A stretch of 64,000 nucleotides of DNA, from positions 434,001 through 498,000 of the forward strand of contig CAMFII010000001.1 of assembly GCA_945952585.1 (NCBI GenBank). Direction: 5' to 3'. The stretch comes from an uncultured Rhodobacter sp. (GTDB taxonomy: Bacteria; Pseudomonadota; Alphaproteobacteria; Rhodobacterales; Rhodobacteraceae). The notes under the pieces are model-generated. The model ran no database searches. It saw nothing but the letters and a program-made list of their open reading frames with translations, and had not been told where the DNA came from. Position numbers and translations under genes: made by a program. Shown one piece after another: positions 42,998 to 51,663 of the stretch (position 1 is its first letter; each line of letters begins with the position of its first letter).

Positions 42998-43870
42998 ATG
43001 GCCCAGCTTAACCTTCACCACCTGCGCCTGTTCCGGGCGGTTGCAAGTGACGGCACGCTGACAGGCGCTGCCAGGTCGCTGAACCTGTCCCAATCGGCGC
43101 TGTCGACGCAGTTGAAATCGCTCGAGACGTCCTTGGGACAGGACTTGTTCGAGCGGCGTGGCCGGGGCCTTGTCCTGACAGAAGCGGGCCGCATCGCCCT
43201 TGATCATGCCGAAGCCATCTTCCGAACGGCCGACGACCTTACGGCGACCCTGCGCGAAACCGGTCGGGCGCGGCGGGCGCTGAGGGTGGGCGCGCTTGCC
43301 ACGTTATCGCGCAACTTTCAGATGCAGTTCCTTCGCCCCCTGATAGGGCGGACGGATGTCGAGGTAGTGCTGCGCTCGGGATCGCAAGAAGAGCTGCTGC
43401 GCGGCCTCGAAGGGATGGCCCTGGACGTTATCCTGACCAACCTTGCCCCCGCTCGGGATGCGACCACTCATTGGCTGGTCCACCGCCTGGATGAACAACA
43501 GGTCAGCCTTGTCGGCACGTTGGCCCGCGTCGGCACGACCCCGCTGCCGCTGCGAGAGTTGCTTGCCACGCAGCCGGTTATCGTCCCGACGCGCGAAACC
43601 GGCGTGCGAGCAGCTTTCGACGCCCTCGCGGCCCGGCTGGGCGTGACCCCGAACTATGCGGCCGAGGTGGATGACATGGCGATGATACGACTTCTTGCCC
43701 GTGCCGATGCTGGCCTGGCGATTATCCCGCCCATCGTCGTTCAAGACGAACTCATGTCCGGCACACTCGTCGAGGCCAGTCGATTGGCCGGGATCAGTGA
43801 GACATTCTTTGCGGTGACACGTGAACGACGATTCCCAAATCCGCTTTTGGCCAGCGTTCTGTCAGAATGA
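42998..43870 (+). CDS. LysR-family regulator divergent from dabBA
   Basis: A 290-aa LysR protein: N-terminal helix-turn-helix in LHHLRLFRAVASDGTLTGAA and following RSLNLSQSALSTQLKSLE (about residues 5-45), then the substrate-binding domain starting near LRVGALATLSRNF. The ATG at 42998 matches the family start. Divergence from dabBA suggests that it senses carbon supply, like CbbR/CcmR proteins elsewhere, but no RuBisCO genes are in view. It may equally be an NhaR-like regulator responding to ion stress. Confidence 0.88.
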   Translation: MAQLNLHHLRLFRAVASDGTLTGAARSLNLSQSALSTQLKSLETSLGQDLFERRGRGLVLTEAGRIALDHAEAIFRTADDLTATLRETGRARRALRVGALATLSRNFQMQFLRPLIGRTDVEVVLRSGSQEELLRGLEGMALDVILTNLAPARDATTHWLVHRLDEQQVSLVGTLARVGTTPLPLRELLATQPVIVPTRETGVRAAFDALAARLGVTPNYAAEVDDMAMIRLLARADAGLAIIPPIVVQDELMSGTLVEASRLAGISETFFAVTRERRFPNPLLASVLSE

Positions 43871-44267
43871 CCGGGGCGCGTTTCAGAAGGGCCAAGGCGC
43901 AGTTGGGCATTAAAGCCAAAACCGTCAGTCGCAGTGCGAAGGTATGTTTACGGGAAGGCGCCGTGAGCAAGATGTCCTAGCAACACGGTTTCGGCAGCCG
44001 ACCAAGATGTTGGGCCTAAGTGGGGCCAAGTGCCTCAGCGTCTCTCAGGCAGTCTCTCAAGGTATGACGCAAACTGTGAAGTCTCTAGTCAGGTCGGGCG
44101 AGACTGATCTTCTTCATCCATTTATCCAGTGCTGCTGAGCTTGCACATGATCTTGAGAGCCCCGACCACGAACAGGCTATACATGGATGTGGAGCCTCAT
44201 GTGTTACCCGCAGCAACCGAATAGTCCAGCCCAACATATTAATTCATAAGGATAAATCGGATTTTTG
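43871..44267. other. Gene-free stretch between the LysR gene and tRNA-Ser
   Basis: These 397 bases hold only short open frames without domains or ribosome sites. A short repeated element, CTCTCAGGCAG/CTCTCAAGG, is near 44042-44061. Nothing else stands out. Confidence 0.4.
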
Positions 44268-44360
44268 TGGCGGAGTGGAAGGGATTCGAACCCTCGAGAC
44301 GGTTCCCCGCCTGCACCCTTAGCAGGGGTGTGCCTTCGACCACTCGGCCACCACTCCGCC
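44268..44360 (-). tRNA. tRNA-Ser, anticodon GCU
   Basis: The minus strand folds as a long-variable-arm tRNA: acceptor GGCGGAG/CTCCGCC, D-arm region GTGGCCGAGTGGTCGAAGGC, anticodon stem CACCC/GGGTG with loop CTGCTAA (anticodon GCT), a large variable arm GGCGGGGAACCGTC, and the T-loop GGTTCGAATCC. The long variable arm and GCU anticodon identify serine. CCA is not encoded; A-rich sequence follows the discriminator. Confidence 0.96.
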
Positions 44361-44736
44361 GCCTCGTATATGGACCGGAGAAAGCGAAAACAAGGCGATT
44401 TTGCTTGTGATCTTGTGTGGCCACAGAAATCGCCCACCAGACAGCATCCTGCGCTCCGATCGCCAACAAACCATAACGGGGCACGCCACGCTCTGCCTGC
44501 GCAGCAATCCTGGATCTGCAGCCGGGCCACGCAGTGGGACCTGATACCACACTAGAGCACCGACCGACGCCCCCGGACTTTTCCACAAGAGATTGATCAA
44601 GAAATCGCTTTACAGCCTTCCACTTTGGCCACACCATATCTAGTAAGCGCGGTGTCGGGCAAACGCCGTAGCTTGCCAGACACCCAGCTTCTTGTGGGTC
44701 TCGGCCCGCCGGAAGCTTCATAAAGAGGCCGGGCAT
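44361..44736. other. Gene-free stretch between tRNA-Ser and the YbjN gene
   Basis: There is no supportable gene in these 376 bases. It should contain the divergent promoters of the tRNA and of the YbjN-proC operon; I see no strong consensus or dyad. Confidence 0.4.
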
Positions 44737-45240
44737 ATGTCGCTTTCCGAAGACTTCCTGTCGACAGAGGATCTCCATCCGATCGACATCGTCGAGACGC
44801 TGGCCGAACACCACGACTGGGAGTTCGATCGCGTCACAGACGACCAGATCGCCATGGCGGTCGAGGGGCAGTGGCGGACCTATTCCCTGACACTCGCCTG
44901 GTCGGCCCAGGATGAGACCCTGCGCCTGATCTGCACCTTTGAGATGGAGCCGCCTGACCAGCGCATGGGCGAGTTCTACGATGTGCTGAACCGCTGCAAC
45001 GATCTGGTCTGGACAGGCGCCTTCACCTTCTGGGAAGAACAGAAGCTGATGGTGTGGCGCTACGGACTGGTTCTCTCGGGCGGTCAGGTCGCGACGCCCG
45101 AACAGATCGACCGGCTGATCGGGAGCGCGGTGGTGGCGGCGGAACGGTTCTATCCTGCGTTCCAACTCGTCTCCTGGGCCGAAAGGACCCCGGCCGACGC
45201 CATGAAAGTCGCCATTGCCGAGGCCTACGGCCGCGCCTAA
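44737..45240 (+). CDS. YbjN domain-containing protein
   Basis: A 167-aa acidic cytosolic protein matching the YbjN/type III secretion-chaperone-like fold: EDLHPIDIVETLAEHHDWEFDRVTDDQIAMAVEGQWRTY-type start (key parts DIVETLAEHHDWEF and VEGQWRTY), a central MEPPDQRMGEFYDVLNRCND and a conserved FWEEQKLMVWRYGL. It is the first gene of a plus-strand run with proC and csaA, 29 bases ahead of proC. Molecular function is unknown for the family; in alphaproteobacteria it commonly sits beside proC. Confidence 0.87.
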   Translation: MSLSEDFLSTEDLHPIDIVETLAEHHDWEFDRVTDDQIAMAVEGQWRTYSLTLAWSAQDETLRLICTFEMEPPDQRMGEFYDVLNRCNDLVWTGAFTFWEEQKLMVWRYGLVLSGGQVATPEQIDRLIGSAVVAAERFYPAFQLVSWAERTPADAMKVAIAEAYGRA

Positions 45241-45269
45241 CCTCTGCCCCGGATGATCGGGGAAGACAG

Positions 45270-46091
45270 ATGAGTTTCGACACTGTGAACCGCCGCGGGC
45301 TGGTGCTTCTGGGCTGCGGCAAGATGGGATCGGCCATGCTGGAGGGCTGGCTGCGCCAGGGCTTGGCGCTGAGCGCCGTCTGGGTGCTTGATCCCCATCC
45401 GAGCGACTGGTTGAAGGGGCTGGCCGCCAAGGGGGTGCATCTCAACCAAGGGCTGCCGGATAGCCCCGCGATCGTCCTCGTCGCAGTCAAGCCCCAGATG
45501 ATGACCGATGCCCTGCCTGTGCTAACGCCACTCGGTGGTGGCGCGACGTTGTTCGTGTCGGTCGCGGCGGGAACGCCGATCCGGTTTTACGAGCAGGTGC
45601 TGGGCGCAGCGACACCCGTGGTCCGGGCCATGCCCAACACCCCGGCGGCGGTCGGGCGCGGCATCACCGCCATCACGGGCAACGCTGCTGCAACGGAAGA
45701 GGATCTTGCGACCGCCGAGGCGTTCCTGTCCGCAGTGGGGCAGGTCGTCCGGCTGGAGGGAGAGCACCAGATGGATGCGGTCACGGCCGTGTCGGGCTCG
45801 GGCCCCGCCTATGTCTTCCATCTGATCGAGGCGCTGGCGGCAGCCGGCGTGGCCGAGGGACTTCCCCCCGATCTGGCGATGCAACTGGCGCGGGCCACCG
45901 TCACCGGCGCGGGGGAGCTGGCCCACCGAGCACCGGAAAGCGCCGAGCAACTGCGGGTGAACGTGACTTCACCCGGGGGAACCACCGCGGCGGCGCTCAA
46001 GGTGCTGATGGACCCGGAGACGGGTTTTCCGCCGCTGTTGCGCAAAGCGGTGAAGGCCGCTGCAGACCGCGGGCGGGAGCTTGGCAAGTGA
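45270..46091 (+). CDS. proC: Pyrroline-5-carboxylate reductase
   Basis: A 273-aa reductase for the last step of proline synthesis. The N-terminal Rossmann motif is LVLLGCGKMGSAMLEGW, followed by VAVKPQMM and the C-terminal signature DAVTAVSGSGPAYVFHLIEALAAAGVAEGL with VTSPGGTTAAAL; key parts are SGSGPAY and SPGGTT. ATG 45270 is preceded by GGGGAAGA and the Rossmann start fits, while longer in-frame starts lie inside the upstream gene. Its stop overlaps the next gene (GTGA). Confidence 0.94.
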   Translation: MSFDTVNRRGLVLLGCGKMGSAMLEGWLRQGLALSAVWVLDPHPSDWLKGLAAKGVHLNQGLPDSPAIVLVAVKPQMMTDALPVLTPLGGGATLFVSVAAGTPIRFYEQVLGAATPVVRAMPNTPAAVGRGITAITGNAAATEEDLATAEAFLSAVGQVVRLEGEHQMDAVTAVSGSGPAYVFHLIEALAAAGVAEGLPPDLAMQLARATVTGAGELAHRAPESAEQLRVNVTSPGGTTAAALKVLMDPETGFPPLLRKAVKAAADRGRELGK

Positions 46092-46423
46092 CGATCACCT
46101 TCGACGATTTCCTCAAGGTCGACATCCGGGTCGGGCGCATCACCCGGGCCGAACCTTTCCCCGAGGCACGAAAACCTGCAATCAAGCTCTGGGTCGATTT
46201 CGGGGCTGAGATCGGCGAAAAGAAATCCTCGGCCCAGATCACCCGGCACTACACGCCCGACGGCCTCATCGGTCGCCAAGTGCTCGCCGTGGTCAACTTC
46301 CCGCCGCGCCAGATCGGCAAGGTGATGTCCGAGGTGCTGGTCCTGGGTGTGCCGGACGAGGACGGCGAGGTGGTGCTGATCGGCCCGGGACATGACGTAC
46401 CTCTTGGAGGAAGGCTTTTCTGA
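46088..46423 (+). CDS. csaA: CsaA-type tRNA-binding domain protein
   Basis: A 111-aa single-domain OB-fold protein of the CsaA/methionyl-tRNA-synthetase-C-terminal group. Landmarks are DFLKVDIRVGRI near the N-terminus, SSAQITRHY, VLAVVNFPPRQIGKVMSEVLVLG and the ending PLGGRLF. Length is exactly that of CsaA proteins, which bind tRNA and have been described as secretion chaperones. It starts with GTG overlapping the proC stop and its own last bases overlap the next ATG. Confidence 0.9.
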   Translation: MTITFDDFLKVDIRVGRITRAEPFPEARKPAIKLWVDFGAEIGEKKSSAQITRHYTPDGLIGRQVLAVVNFPPRQIGKVMSEVLVLGVPDEDGEVVLIGPGHDVPLGGRLF

Positions 46424-47370
46424 TGCGTCTTTTCATTACCCGCCCCCTGCCCGACGCCGTAATCGACGCGGCCCGCGCGCGGTTCGACACTGTGGTGCGG
46501 CAGGAGACCCTGCCGCTGACCGGGCAGGAATTGCGCACCGCGCTGCAGGAGTATGATCTGGTCCTGCCGACCTTGGGCGATGCCTTCAACGCACAGGTCT
46601 TCGCGGACGTTCCGCGGCCACGGGCGAAGCTGCTTGCGAATTTTGGCGTCGGCTACAACCATATCGATGTTGCCGCCGCCCGGTCGGCCGGGGTCGCGGT
46701 TTCCAATACGCCCGGCGCCGTGACCGAGGCCACGGCAGACATCGCCATGATGCTGATCCTGATGACCGCACGGCGGGCAAGCGAGGGCGAGCGGATTCTG
46801 CGGGCCGGAAAATGGGACGGCTGGCATCCGACGCAGCTTCTCGGCCTGCATCTGGGCGGCAAGACGCTCGGTATCATCGGCATGGGCCGGATCGGCAAGG
46901 CCATCGCCCGGCGCTGCAAGCTTGGCTTCGGAATGGACGTGATCTTCTACAACCGCTCGCCCGTCGCCGATCCGGGCATTCCCGCCCGCCAGGTTTCGTT
47001 TGAGGAAGCGCTTGGTGCAGACGTGGTGGTCATCTCGCTTGCCGCGACGCCCGAGACAAAGCGGCTGATCGATGCCGGCGCCTTTGCCCGAATGAAGCCG
47101 ACGGCGATCTTCGTCAACGTCGCGCGGGGCGATATCGTACATGAAGAGGCGCTGGTCGAGGCGCTGGCCCGCGGGAAGATCGCGGGCGCCGGCCTTGATG
47201 TCTACGAATACGAGCCAAAGGTGACGCCCGCCCTGCTGACGATGAACAACGTGACGCTCCTGCCCCATCTGGGAACGGCAGCGCTCGAGGTGCGCACCGC
47301 CATGGGATTGATGGCCGTGGACAACCTCATCGCCTGTGCCGAGGGGCGGCCGCTTCCCAACGCGGTCTGA
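46423..47370 (+). CDS. D-isomer 2-hydroxyacid dehydrogenase (glyoxylate/hydroxypyruvate reductase-like)
   Basis: A 315-aa NAD(P)-dependent dehydrogenase. ANFGVGYNHIDV and SNTPGAVTEATAD lead into the Rossmann motif LGIIGMGRIGKAIARR (about residues 148-163), followed by FVNVARGDIVHEEAL and the catalytic histidine in LLPHLGTAALEVR. NRSPV after the second strand suggests NADP preference. The profile is that of GyaR-type glyoxylate reductases or D-glycerate dehydrogenases. A role in draining glyoxylate would fit the beta-hydroxyaspartate cycle 15 kb away, but this is inference. Confidence 0.9.
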   Translation: MRLFITRPLPDAVIDAARARFDTVVRQETLPLTGQELRTALQEYDLVLPTLGDAFNAQVFADVPRPRAKLLANFGVGYNHIDVAAARSAGVAVSNTPGAVTEATADIAMMLILMTARRASEGERILRAGKWDGWHPTQLLGLHLGGKTLGIIGMGRIGKAIARRCKLGFGMDVIFYNRSPVADPGIPARQVSFEEALGADVVVISLAATPETKRLIDAGAFARMKPTAIFVNVARGDIVHEEALVEALARGKIAGAGLDVYEYEPKVTPALLTMNNVTLLPHLGTAALEVRTAMGLMAVDNLIACAEGRPLPNAV

Positions 47371-47383
47371 GGCGCGGCCGGCC

Positions 47384-48037
47384 ATGATTGTCTCGCGTGG
47401 CCGCCGCTACATCTTCGTCCATGTTCCGAAGACCGGCGGCACGGCCTTGACGCTGGCGCTGGAAGCCCGGGCGATGAAGGACGACATCCTTATCGGCGAC
47501 ACGCCCAAGGCCCGCGCCCGTCGCGGGCGTTTGAAAGGGGTGAAATCGGCGGGTCGGCTGTGGAAACACTCGACGCTTGCCGACATTTCCGGGCTGGTCA
47601 GCGACGATGAGATCGCCGGCTTCTTCACGTTCACGCTCGTACGGAACCCGTGGGACCGCGCGGTAAGTTATTATCACTGGCTGCGCGCGCAATCCTTTGC
47701 CCATCCGGCCGTCGGTCTGGCCAAGGCGCATGACTTCGCGGGTTTCCTGGCCCATCCCCAGACACATGCGAGCCTCGCCGCCTGGCCCTATGGCGCCTAC
47801 CTGCGCGATCGGACCGGGACAGAGCGCTGTTCCCTCTTCGCCCGGCTGGAACATCTTGATGAGGACCTCGCTCCGCTAGAGGCTCATCTGGGGCTCAGGC
47901 TGCCCCCCCTGCCCCGCGCAAACGAGAGCGACCGCCAGCGGGACTGGCGGCCGTATTACGATGTGGCGACCGCCGAGCTTCTGGCCCGGCTTTGTGCCGA
48001 GGATATCGGGCGTTTCGGCTACCGTTTCGACCCTTAG
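47384..48037 (+). CDS. Sulfotransferase family 2-like protein
   Basis: A 217-aa protein with the PAPS-binding 5'-phosphosulfate loop FVHVPKTGGTAL at about residues 11-22 and the 3'-phosphate loop VRNPWDRAVSYYHWL near residue 86. Both are standard for cytosolic-type or Golgi-type sulfotransferase 2 relatives in bacteria. The acceptor is unknown; surface polysaccharide or lipid is usual. ATG 47384 fits the fold start. It ends four bases into the tail of the convergent FadB/J-like gene. Confidence 0.85.
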   Translation: MIVSRGRRYIFVHVPKTGGTALTLALEARAMKDDILIGDTPKARARRGRLKGVKSAGRLWKHSTLADISGLVSDDEIAGFFTFTLVRNPWDRAVSYYHWLRAQSFAHPAVGLAKAHDFAGFLAHPQTHASLAAWPYGAYLRDRTGTERCSLFARLEHLDEDLAPLEAHLGLRLPPLPRANESDRQRDWRPYYDVATAELLARLCAEDIGRFGYRFDP

Positions 48038-50223
48038 GCCGCCCTGGCCGCCGGAGTGAAGCGCCCGTAGAAGCTTTCGCCCTTGGCCGCCATCTCGCGC
48101 AGCAGGTCCGGCGCAGCGAAACGCGCGCCATGCGCCGCCGTCAGTGCATCGCAAATCTCGACCGCTCTTGCGGCGCCGATGATGTCGAGCCAGCTGAACG
48201 GGCCGCCCGACCACGGCGCGAAGCCCCAACCGAGGATTGCCCCCACGTCGCCTTCGCGAATGTCCGTCAGTACGCCCTGCTCCAGCGCCCGCACTGCCTC
48301 GAGCGACTGGATCATCAAGAGCCGGTGCTCGACCTCGGTCAGCGGCGGCTGGGCGTCGGTGACCGGCCACTTGGCCGCGAGCCCATCCCACAGCCCCTCG
48401 CGCTTGCCCGCCGCGTCATAGGCGTAGAAGCCGGCATTCGCCTTGCGCCCCAGCCTCCCTTCTCCCGCCATGGCGAACAGCACCTCGTCGACCGCGCCGT
48501 CGGGATAGGCGTCGCCCATCGCCGCGCGGGTTGCCTTGGCGATCTTCACGCCTAGGTCAATCGAGGTTTCATCGACCAGTTGCAGCGGCCCGAGCGGCAT
48601 GCCCACCAGTTTCGCCGCGTTCTCGATGAAGACCGGCTCGACCCCTTCGGCGACCATGCGGATGCCTTCGTTGATGTAGGGGATGATGCAGCGGTTGGCG
48701 TAGAAGAACCGCGCGTCATTGACCACGATCGGCGTCTTGCGGATCTGCCGGACGAAATCGAGCGACTTCGCCACTGCCAGTTCCCCGGTCTCCTTACCCT
48801 TGATGATCTCGACGAGGTTCATCTTGTCGACCGGGGAGAAGAAGTGGATGCCGATGAACTGCGCGGGCCGCTGGCTTGCCTTGGCGAGCCCAGTGATCGG
48901 CAGGGTCGAGGTGTTGGTGGCAAAGACGCAGTCCGGCCCGACAACCGCCTCGACCTTGGCTGTCACCTCGGCCTTGACCTTCGGATCCTCGAAAACCGCC
49001 TCGACGATCAGGTCGCAGCCGGCGAGCGCGGCATAATCGGTGGTCGCGGTGATCCGGCCCAGCACTTCGGCCTTCTTCTCGGGTGTGACCTTGCCGCGCT
49101 TTAGCCCCTTGTCGAGCAGGTCGGCGGAATGGGCCTTGCCGCGGTCGGCCGAGTCCTGCGCCGCGTCGATCAGCACGACCTCGATCCCGGCATTGGCGCT
49201 GACATAGGCGATCCCCGCCCCCATCATGCCCGCGCCGATCACGCCGAGCTTTTTCACCGACTGGTCCGCGACCTTCGGCCGGTTCGCGCCCTTCTCCAAC
49301 GCTTCCTTGTTGATGAAAAGCGAGCGGATCATGGCGCTGGAGGACGGGTTCAGAAGCAGGTTGGTGAACCAGCGCGCCTCGATCTTGAGCGCGGTGTCGA
49401 AGGGCACAAGCGCGCCTTCATAGACCGCCGACAACAGCGCCCTGGCCGCCGGATAGACGCCCATCGTCTTGCCCATGACCATTGCATTCGCACCGACAAA
49501 GGTCATGAAACCGGCGGGATGGTAGGGCGCACCACCCGGCATCTTGTAGCCCTTGGCATCCCAGGGCTTCACCAGATCGGCGTCCTTGGCGGCCAGCACC
49601 CATTCCTTGGCCTTGGCGAGTAGCTCCTCCGCCGCGACAACGTCGTCGATCAGGCCGGCAGCCTTTGCGGCCTTCGGATCGGAAAGTTTCCCTTCCAGCA
49701 GGAAGGGCGCCGCCATCATCGCCCCCATCTTGCGCGCAAGGCGGGTGGTGCCGCCGCCGCCGGGGAAGATGCCGACAAGGATTTCCGGCAGCCCGATCTT
49801 GGCCTTGGGGTTGTCTGCCGCGATGATGCGGTGACAGGCGAGAGGCAGTTCAAGGCCGATCCCAAGCGCGGTGCCAGGCAGGGCCGCCACGATCGGCTTG
49901 CCGCCTTTCAGGGTCTTGGGGTCCATCCCGGCGCGCTCGATCTTCCGGAGCACGCCATGCATGTGCATCAGCCCGTCGAACAGCGCCTGCGCCCCGCCCT
50001 CGCGCATCCGGGCGATGACGTTCAGGTCCATGCCGCCGGCGAAATCCTTCTTTCCGCTGGTGATCACGATGCCCTTCACCGCCGGATCGGCCAGCGCGGC
50101 ATCGACCAGCCGGTCGAGCTGGTCGAAGGCCTCCATCGACATGACGTTCATCGACTTTCCTGACACGTCCCAGGTGATGACGGCCACGCCATCGGCATCG
50201 GTGACAGACGTGAAATCGCTCAT
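48034..50223 (-). CDS. fadJ: Fused enoyl-CoA hydratase/3-hydroxyacyl-CoA dehydrogenase (FadB/FadJ-like)
   Basis: A 729-aa multifunctional beta-oxidation enzyme. The N-terminal crotonase domain (about 1-190) has ITSGKKDFAGGMDL and the oxyanion-hole stretch PGTALGIGLELPLACH. The dehydrogenase half starts with the NAD loop LGVIGAGMMGAGIAYVSA near residue 328, followed by FATNTSTLPI and the catalytic-His region FIGIHFFSPVDKM. A C-terminal HCDH domain follows twice. It is the last gene of a minus-strand acyl-CoA operon after thiolase and cupin genes. FadB versus FadJ cannot be settled by eye. Confidence 0.92.
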   Translation of the reverse strand: MSDFTSVTDADGVAVITWDVSGKSMNVMSMEAFDQLDRLVDAALADPAVKGIVITSGKKDFAGGMDLNVIARMREGGAQALFDGLMHMHGVLRKIERAGMDPKTLKGGKPIVAALPGTALGIGLELPLACHRIIAADNPKAKIGLPEILVGIFPGGGGTTRLARKMGAMMAAPFLLEGKLSDPKAAKAAGLIDDVVAAEELLAKAKEWVLAAKDADLVKPWDAKGYKMPGGAPYHPAGFMTFVGANAMVMGKTMGVYPAARALLSAVYEGALVPFDTALKIEARWFTNLLLNPSSSAMIRSLFINKEALEKGANRPKVADQSVKKLGVIGAGMMGAGIAYVSANAGIEVVLIDAAQDSADRGKAHSADLLDKGLKRGKVTPEKKAEVLGRITATTDYAALAGCDLIVEAVFEDPKVKAEVTAKVEAVVGPDCVFATNTSTLPITGLAKASQRPAQFIGIHFFSPVDKMNLVEIIKGKETGELAVAKSLDFVRQIRKTPIVVNDARFFYANRCIIPYINEGIRMVAEGVEPVFIENAAKLVGMPLGPLQLVDETSIDLGVKIAKATRAAMGDAYPDGAVDEVLFAMAGEGRLGRKANAGFYAYDAAGKREGLWDGLAAKWPVTDAQPPLTEVEHRLLMIQSLEAVRALEQGVLTDIREGDVGAILGWGFAPWSGGPFSWLDIIGAARAVEICDALTAAHGARFAAPDLLREMAAKGESFYGRFTPAARAA

Positions 50224-51194
50224 GGTCGGGGTCCTTGTTCGTAGCGGCTGCCGTCGCGGCGGAAGTAGCGCCGGAGCGTGCCGTCCTTTTCGGTGATAAG
50301 ATCGTGGTCGGTGTAATGGATGCGGTCGCTTTGGTGCCGCGTCCCAATGACGAGGTAACGGACCGGCCGGTTCGAACGATTGTCGAGCCGGTGGCCGACT
50401 GCCTTGCCCGCCGGCCAGCAGGCCATGTCGCCAGGCCTGAGAACCGTTTCGCTGTCTTCGACCAGGACGGCCTCGCCCTCGAGCATCAGGATCATCTCGT
50501 CCTCGGTCTCGTGCCAGTGCCGGCGGCCCGAGCGTGACCCCGGTGGCAGTTCCTCGACAAAGGCGCCGAACTGGCTGATGCCGCCAAAGTCGGAGATCAG
50601 GCGGTAGCGGTAGGGGCCGGGACCGGTCCCGAGGATCGGATGGGCGGTATCGGGATCGTCCTGCCAGTCGGACTCGGCGGCGCGAAACACCTGCGGATGC
50701 GGGGTTGCGGGATCGAAGTGCGTCCCCCAGACCGGTGGCAGGTTCAAAAGTTCCGCGGGCAGATCGCCTTCGCGAACCACTGTGCCATCCGCCTCGACCA
50801 GCTTCCAGCGCGTCTCGCTGTTGATCAGCACCCGCCCGCTGTCGGGATAGCGGCAGATATCGTTGGCAACGCGACTGCCCTGGATCAGGTAGCGCGCCGG
50901 GGCGTCGGAGCGGTTGGTGATGTGATGGGCATTCGGATTGCCATGCGGCCAGCAGACCGCGTCGCCGGGGTGCAGATCGGTCATGCCGTTGCCGTCACGG
51001 AGCGTTGCCACGCCCTCCAGCACATACAGGAACTCGTCCTCGCTGTCGTGCCAGTGGCGATGCGAGGACCAGGCGCCGGGGGCGAGCGTCTCGACATAAG
51101 CGCCGAACTGGGTCAGGCCACCCGCAACCGACAGATGCTGCGTGCTGACGCCATTTTCGCCGCTGGCGGGCGCCTGTGCGGGATCGACCTTCAC
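50220..51194 (-). CDS. Two-domain cupin protein
   Basis: A 324-aa bicupin. Each half contains the metal-binding cupin motif: HRHWHDSEDEFLYVLEG with a later PHGNPNAHH in the first, and RRHWHETEDEMILMLEG with WPAGKAVGHR in the second. The GTG at 51194 overlaps the stop of the single-cupin gene upstream (GTGA) and removes a long non-cupin extension, so it is preferred. The two halves and the upstream protein are clearly homologous to one another. It overlaps the FadB/J-like gene by four bases. No catalytic role is known to me. Confidence 0.82.
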   Translation of the reverse strand: MKVDPAQAPASGENGVSTQHLSVAGGLTQFGAYVETLAPGAWSSHRHWHDSEDEFLYVLEGVATLRDGNGMTDLHPGDAVCWPHGNPNAHHITNRSDAPARYLIQGSRVANDICRYPDSGRVLINSETRWKLVEADGTVVREGDLPAELLNLPPVWGTHFDPATPHPQVFRAAESDWQDDPDTAHPILGTGPGPYRYRLISDFGGISQFGAFVEELPPGSRSGRRHWHETEDEMILMLEGEAVLVEDSETVLRPGDMACWPAGKAVGHRLDNRSNRPVRYLVIGTRHQSDRIHYTDHDLITEKDGTLRRYFRRDGSRYEQGPRP

Positions 51195-51661
51195 CGGGGC
51201 CCCGTCCAGTCGGTGCCATCCTTGTGGGTGAAGCGTGCCTTGCCGCCTTCGATCTCGATCTTCATGTCGACGTCGGAATAGGTCGCGACTTCCCTCGGTG
51301 CCTTGGTGCCGATGACGAGGAACTTCGCCACCTTGTCCGTGCGGTTGAAAAAGTGATGGCCGTTTGTGCTGCCCGCCGGGAAGGCAGCGCAGTCGCCGGG
51401 GCGCATGATGGTCTCGCCTTCGTCCTGCACCATGACGCATTCGCCTTCGGTCACCATCACGAACTCGTCCTCGTTCAGGTGCCAATGGCGCAAGCTCGAC
51501 ACCGCGCCCGGTTCCAGCATCACGAGGTTCACGCCGAACTGGGTCAGACCACCCGCATCGCCAAGGCGCAGCGACGACCGGCCCGCCATCATCTCGGCAT
51601 AGGGCGAGGGATAGATGGAGCCGGTCTTGACCGGCACTTTCGTCAGATCGAGCTTCGGCAT
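51191..51661 (-). CDS. Single-domain cupin protein
   Basis: A 156-aa cupin with LRHWHLNEDEFVMVTEG as motif 1 and AGSTNGHHFFN as motif 2, so a metal centre is likely. It is homologous to both halves of the next gene, and the three domains share the SLRLGDAGGLTQFG-type segment ahead of motif 1. It starts three bases after the thiolase stop and its own stop is inside the next start codon. Position in an acyl-CoA operon suggests a hydrolase, isomerase or dioxygenase on a pathway intermediate, unproven. Confidence 0.85.
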   Translation of the reverse strand: MPKLDLTKVPVKTGSIYPSPYAEMMAGRSSLRLGDAGGLTQFGVNLVMLEPGAVSSLRHWHLNEDEFVMVTEGECVMVQDEGETIMRPGDCAAFPAGSTNGHHFFNRTDKVAKFLVIGTKAPREVATYSDVDMKIEIEGGKARFTHKDGTDWTGPR

Positions 51662-51663
51662 TC

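Noticed and set aside
44134-44155. A partial match to the shared motif (TTGCACATGATCTTGAG) near tRNA-Ser
   Set aside because: It has a three-base insertion and lacks the CCAAAAG block, and no relevant gene follows.
44268-44360. tRNA-Ser as an integration site for a mobile element
   Set aside because: No integrase, direct repeat of the tRNA 3' end or foreign-looking genes were seen on either side.
48034-48037. Tail overlap of the sulfotransferase and FadB/J-like genes as a frameshift or artefact
   Set aside because: Both products end normally; a four-base convergent overlap is compatible with this compact genome.
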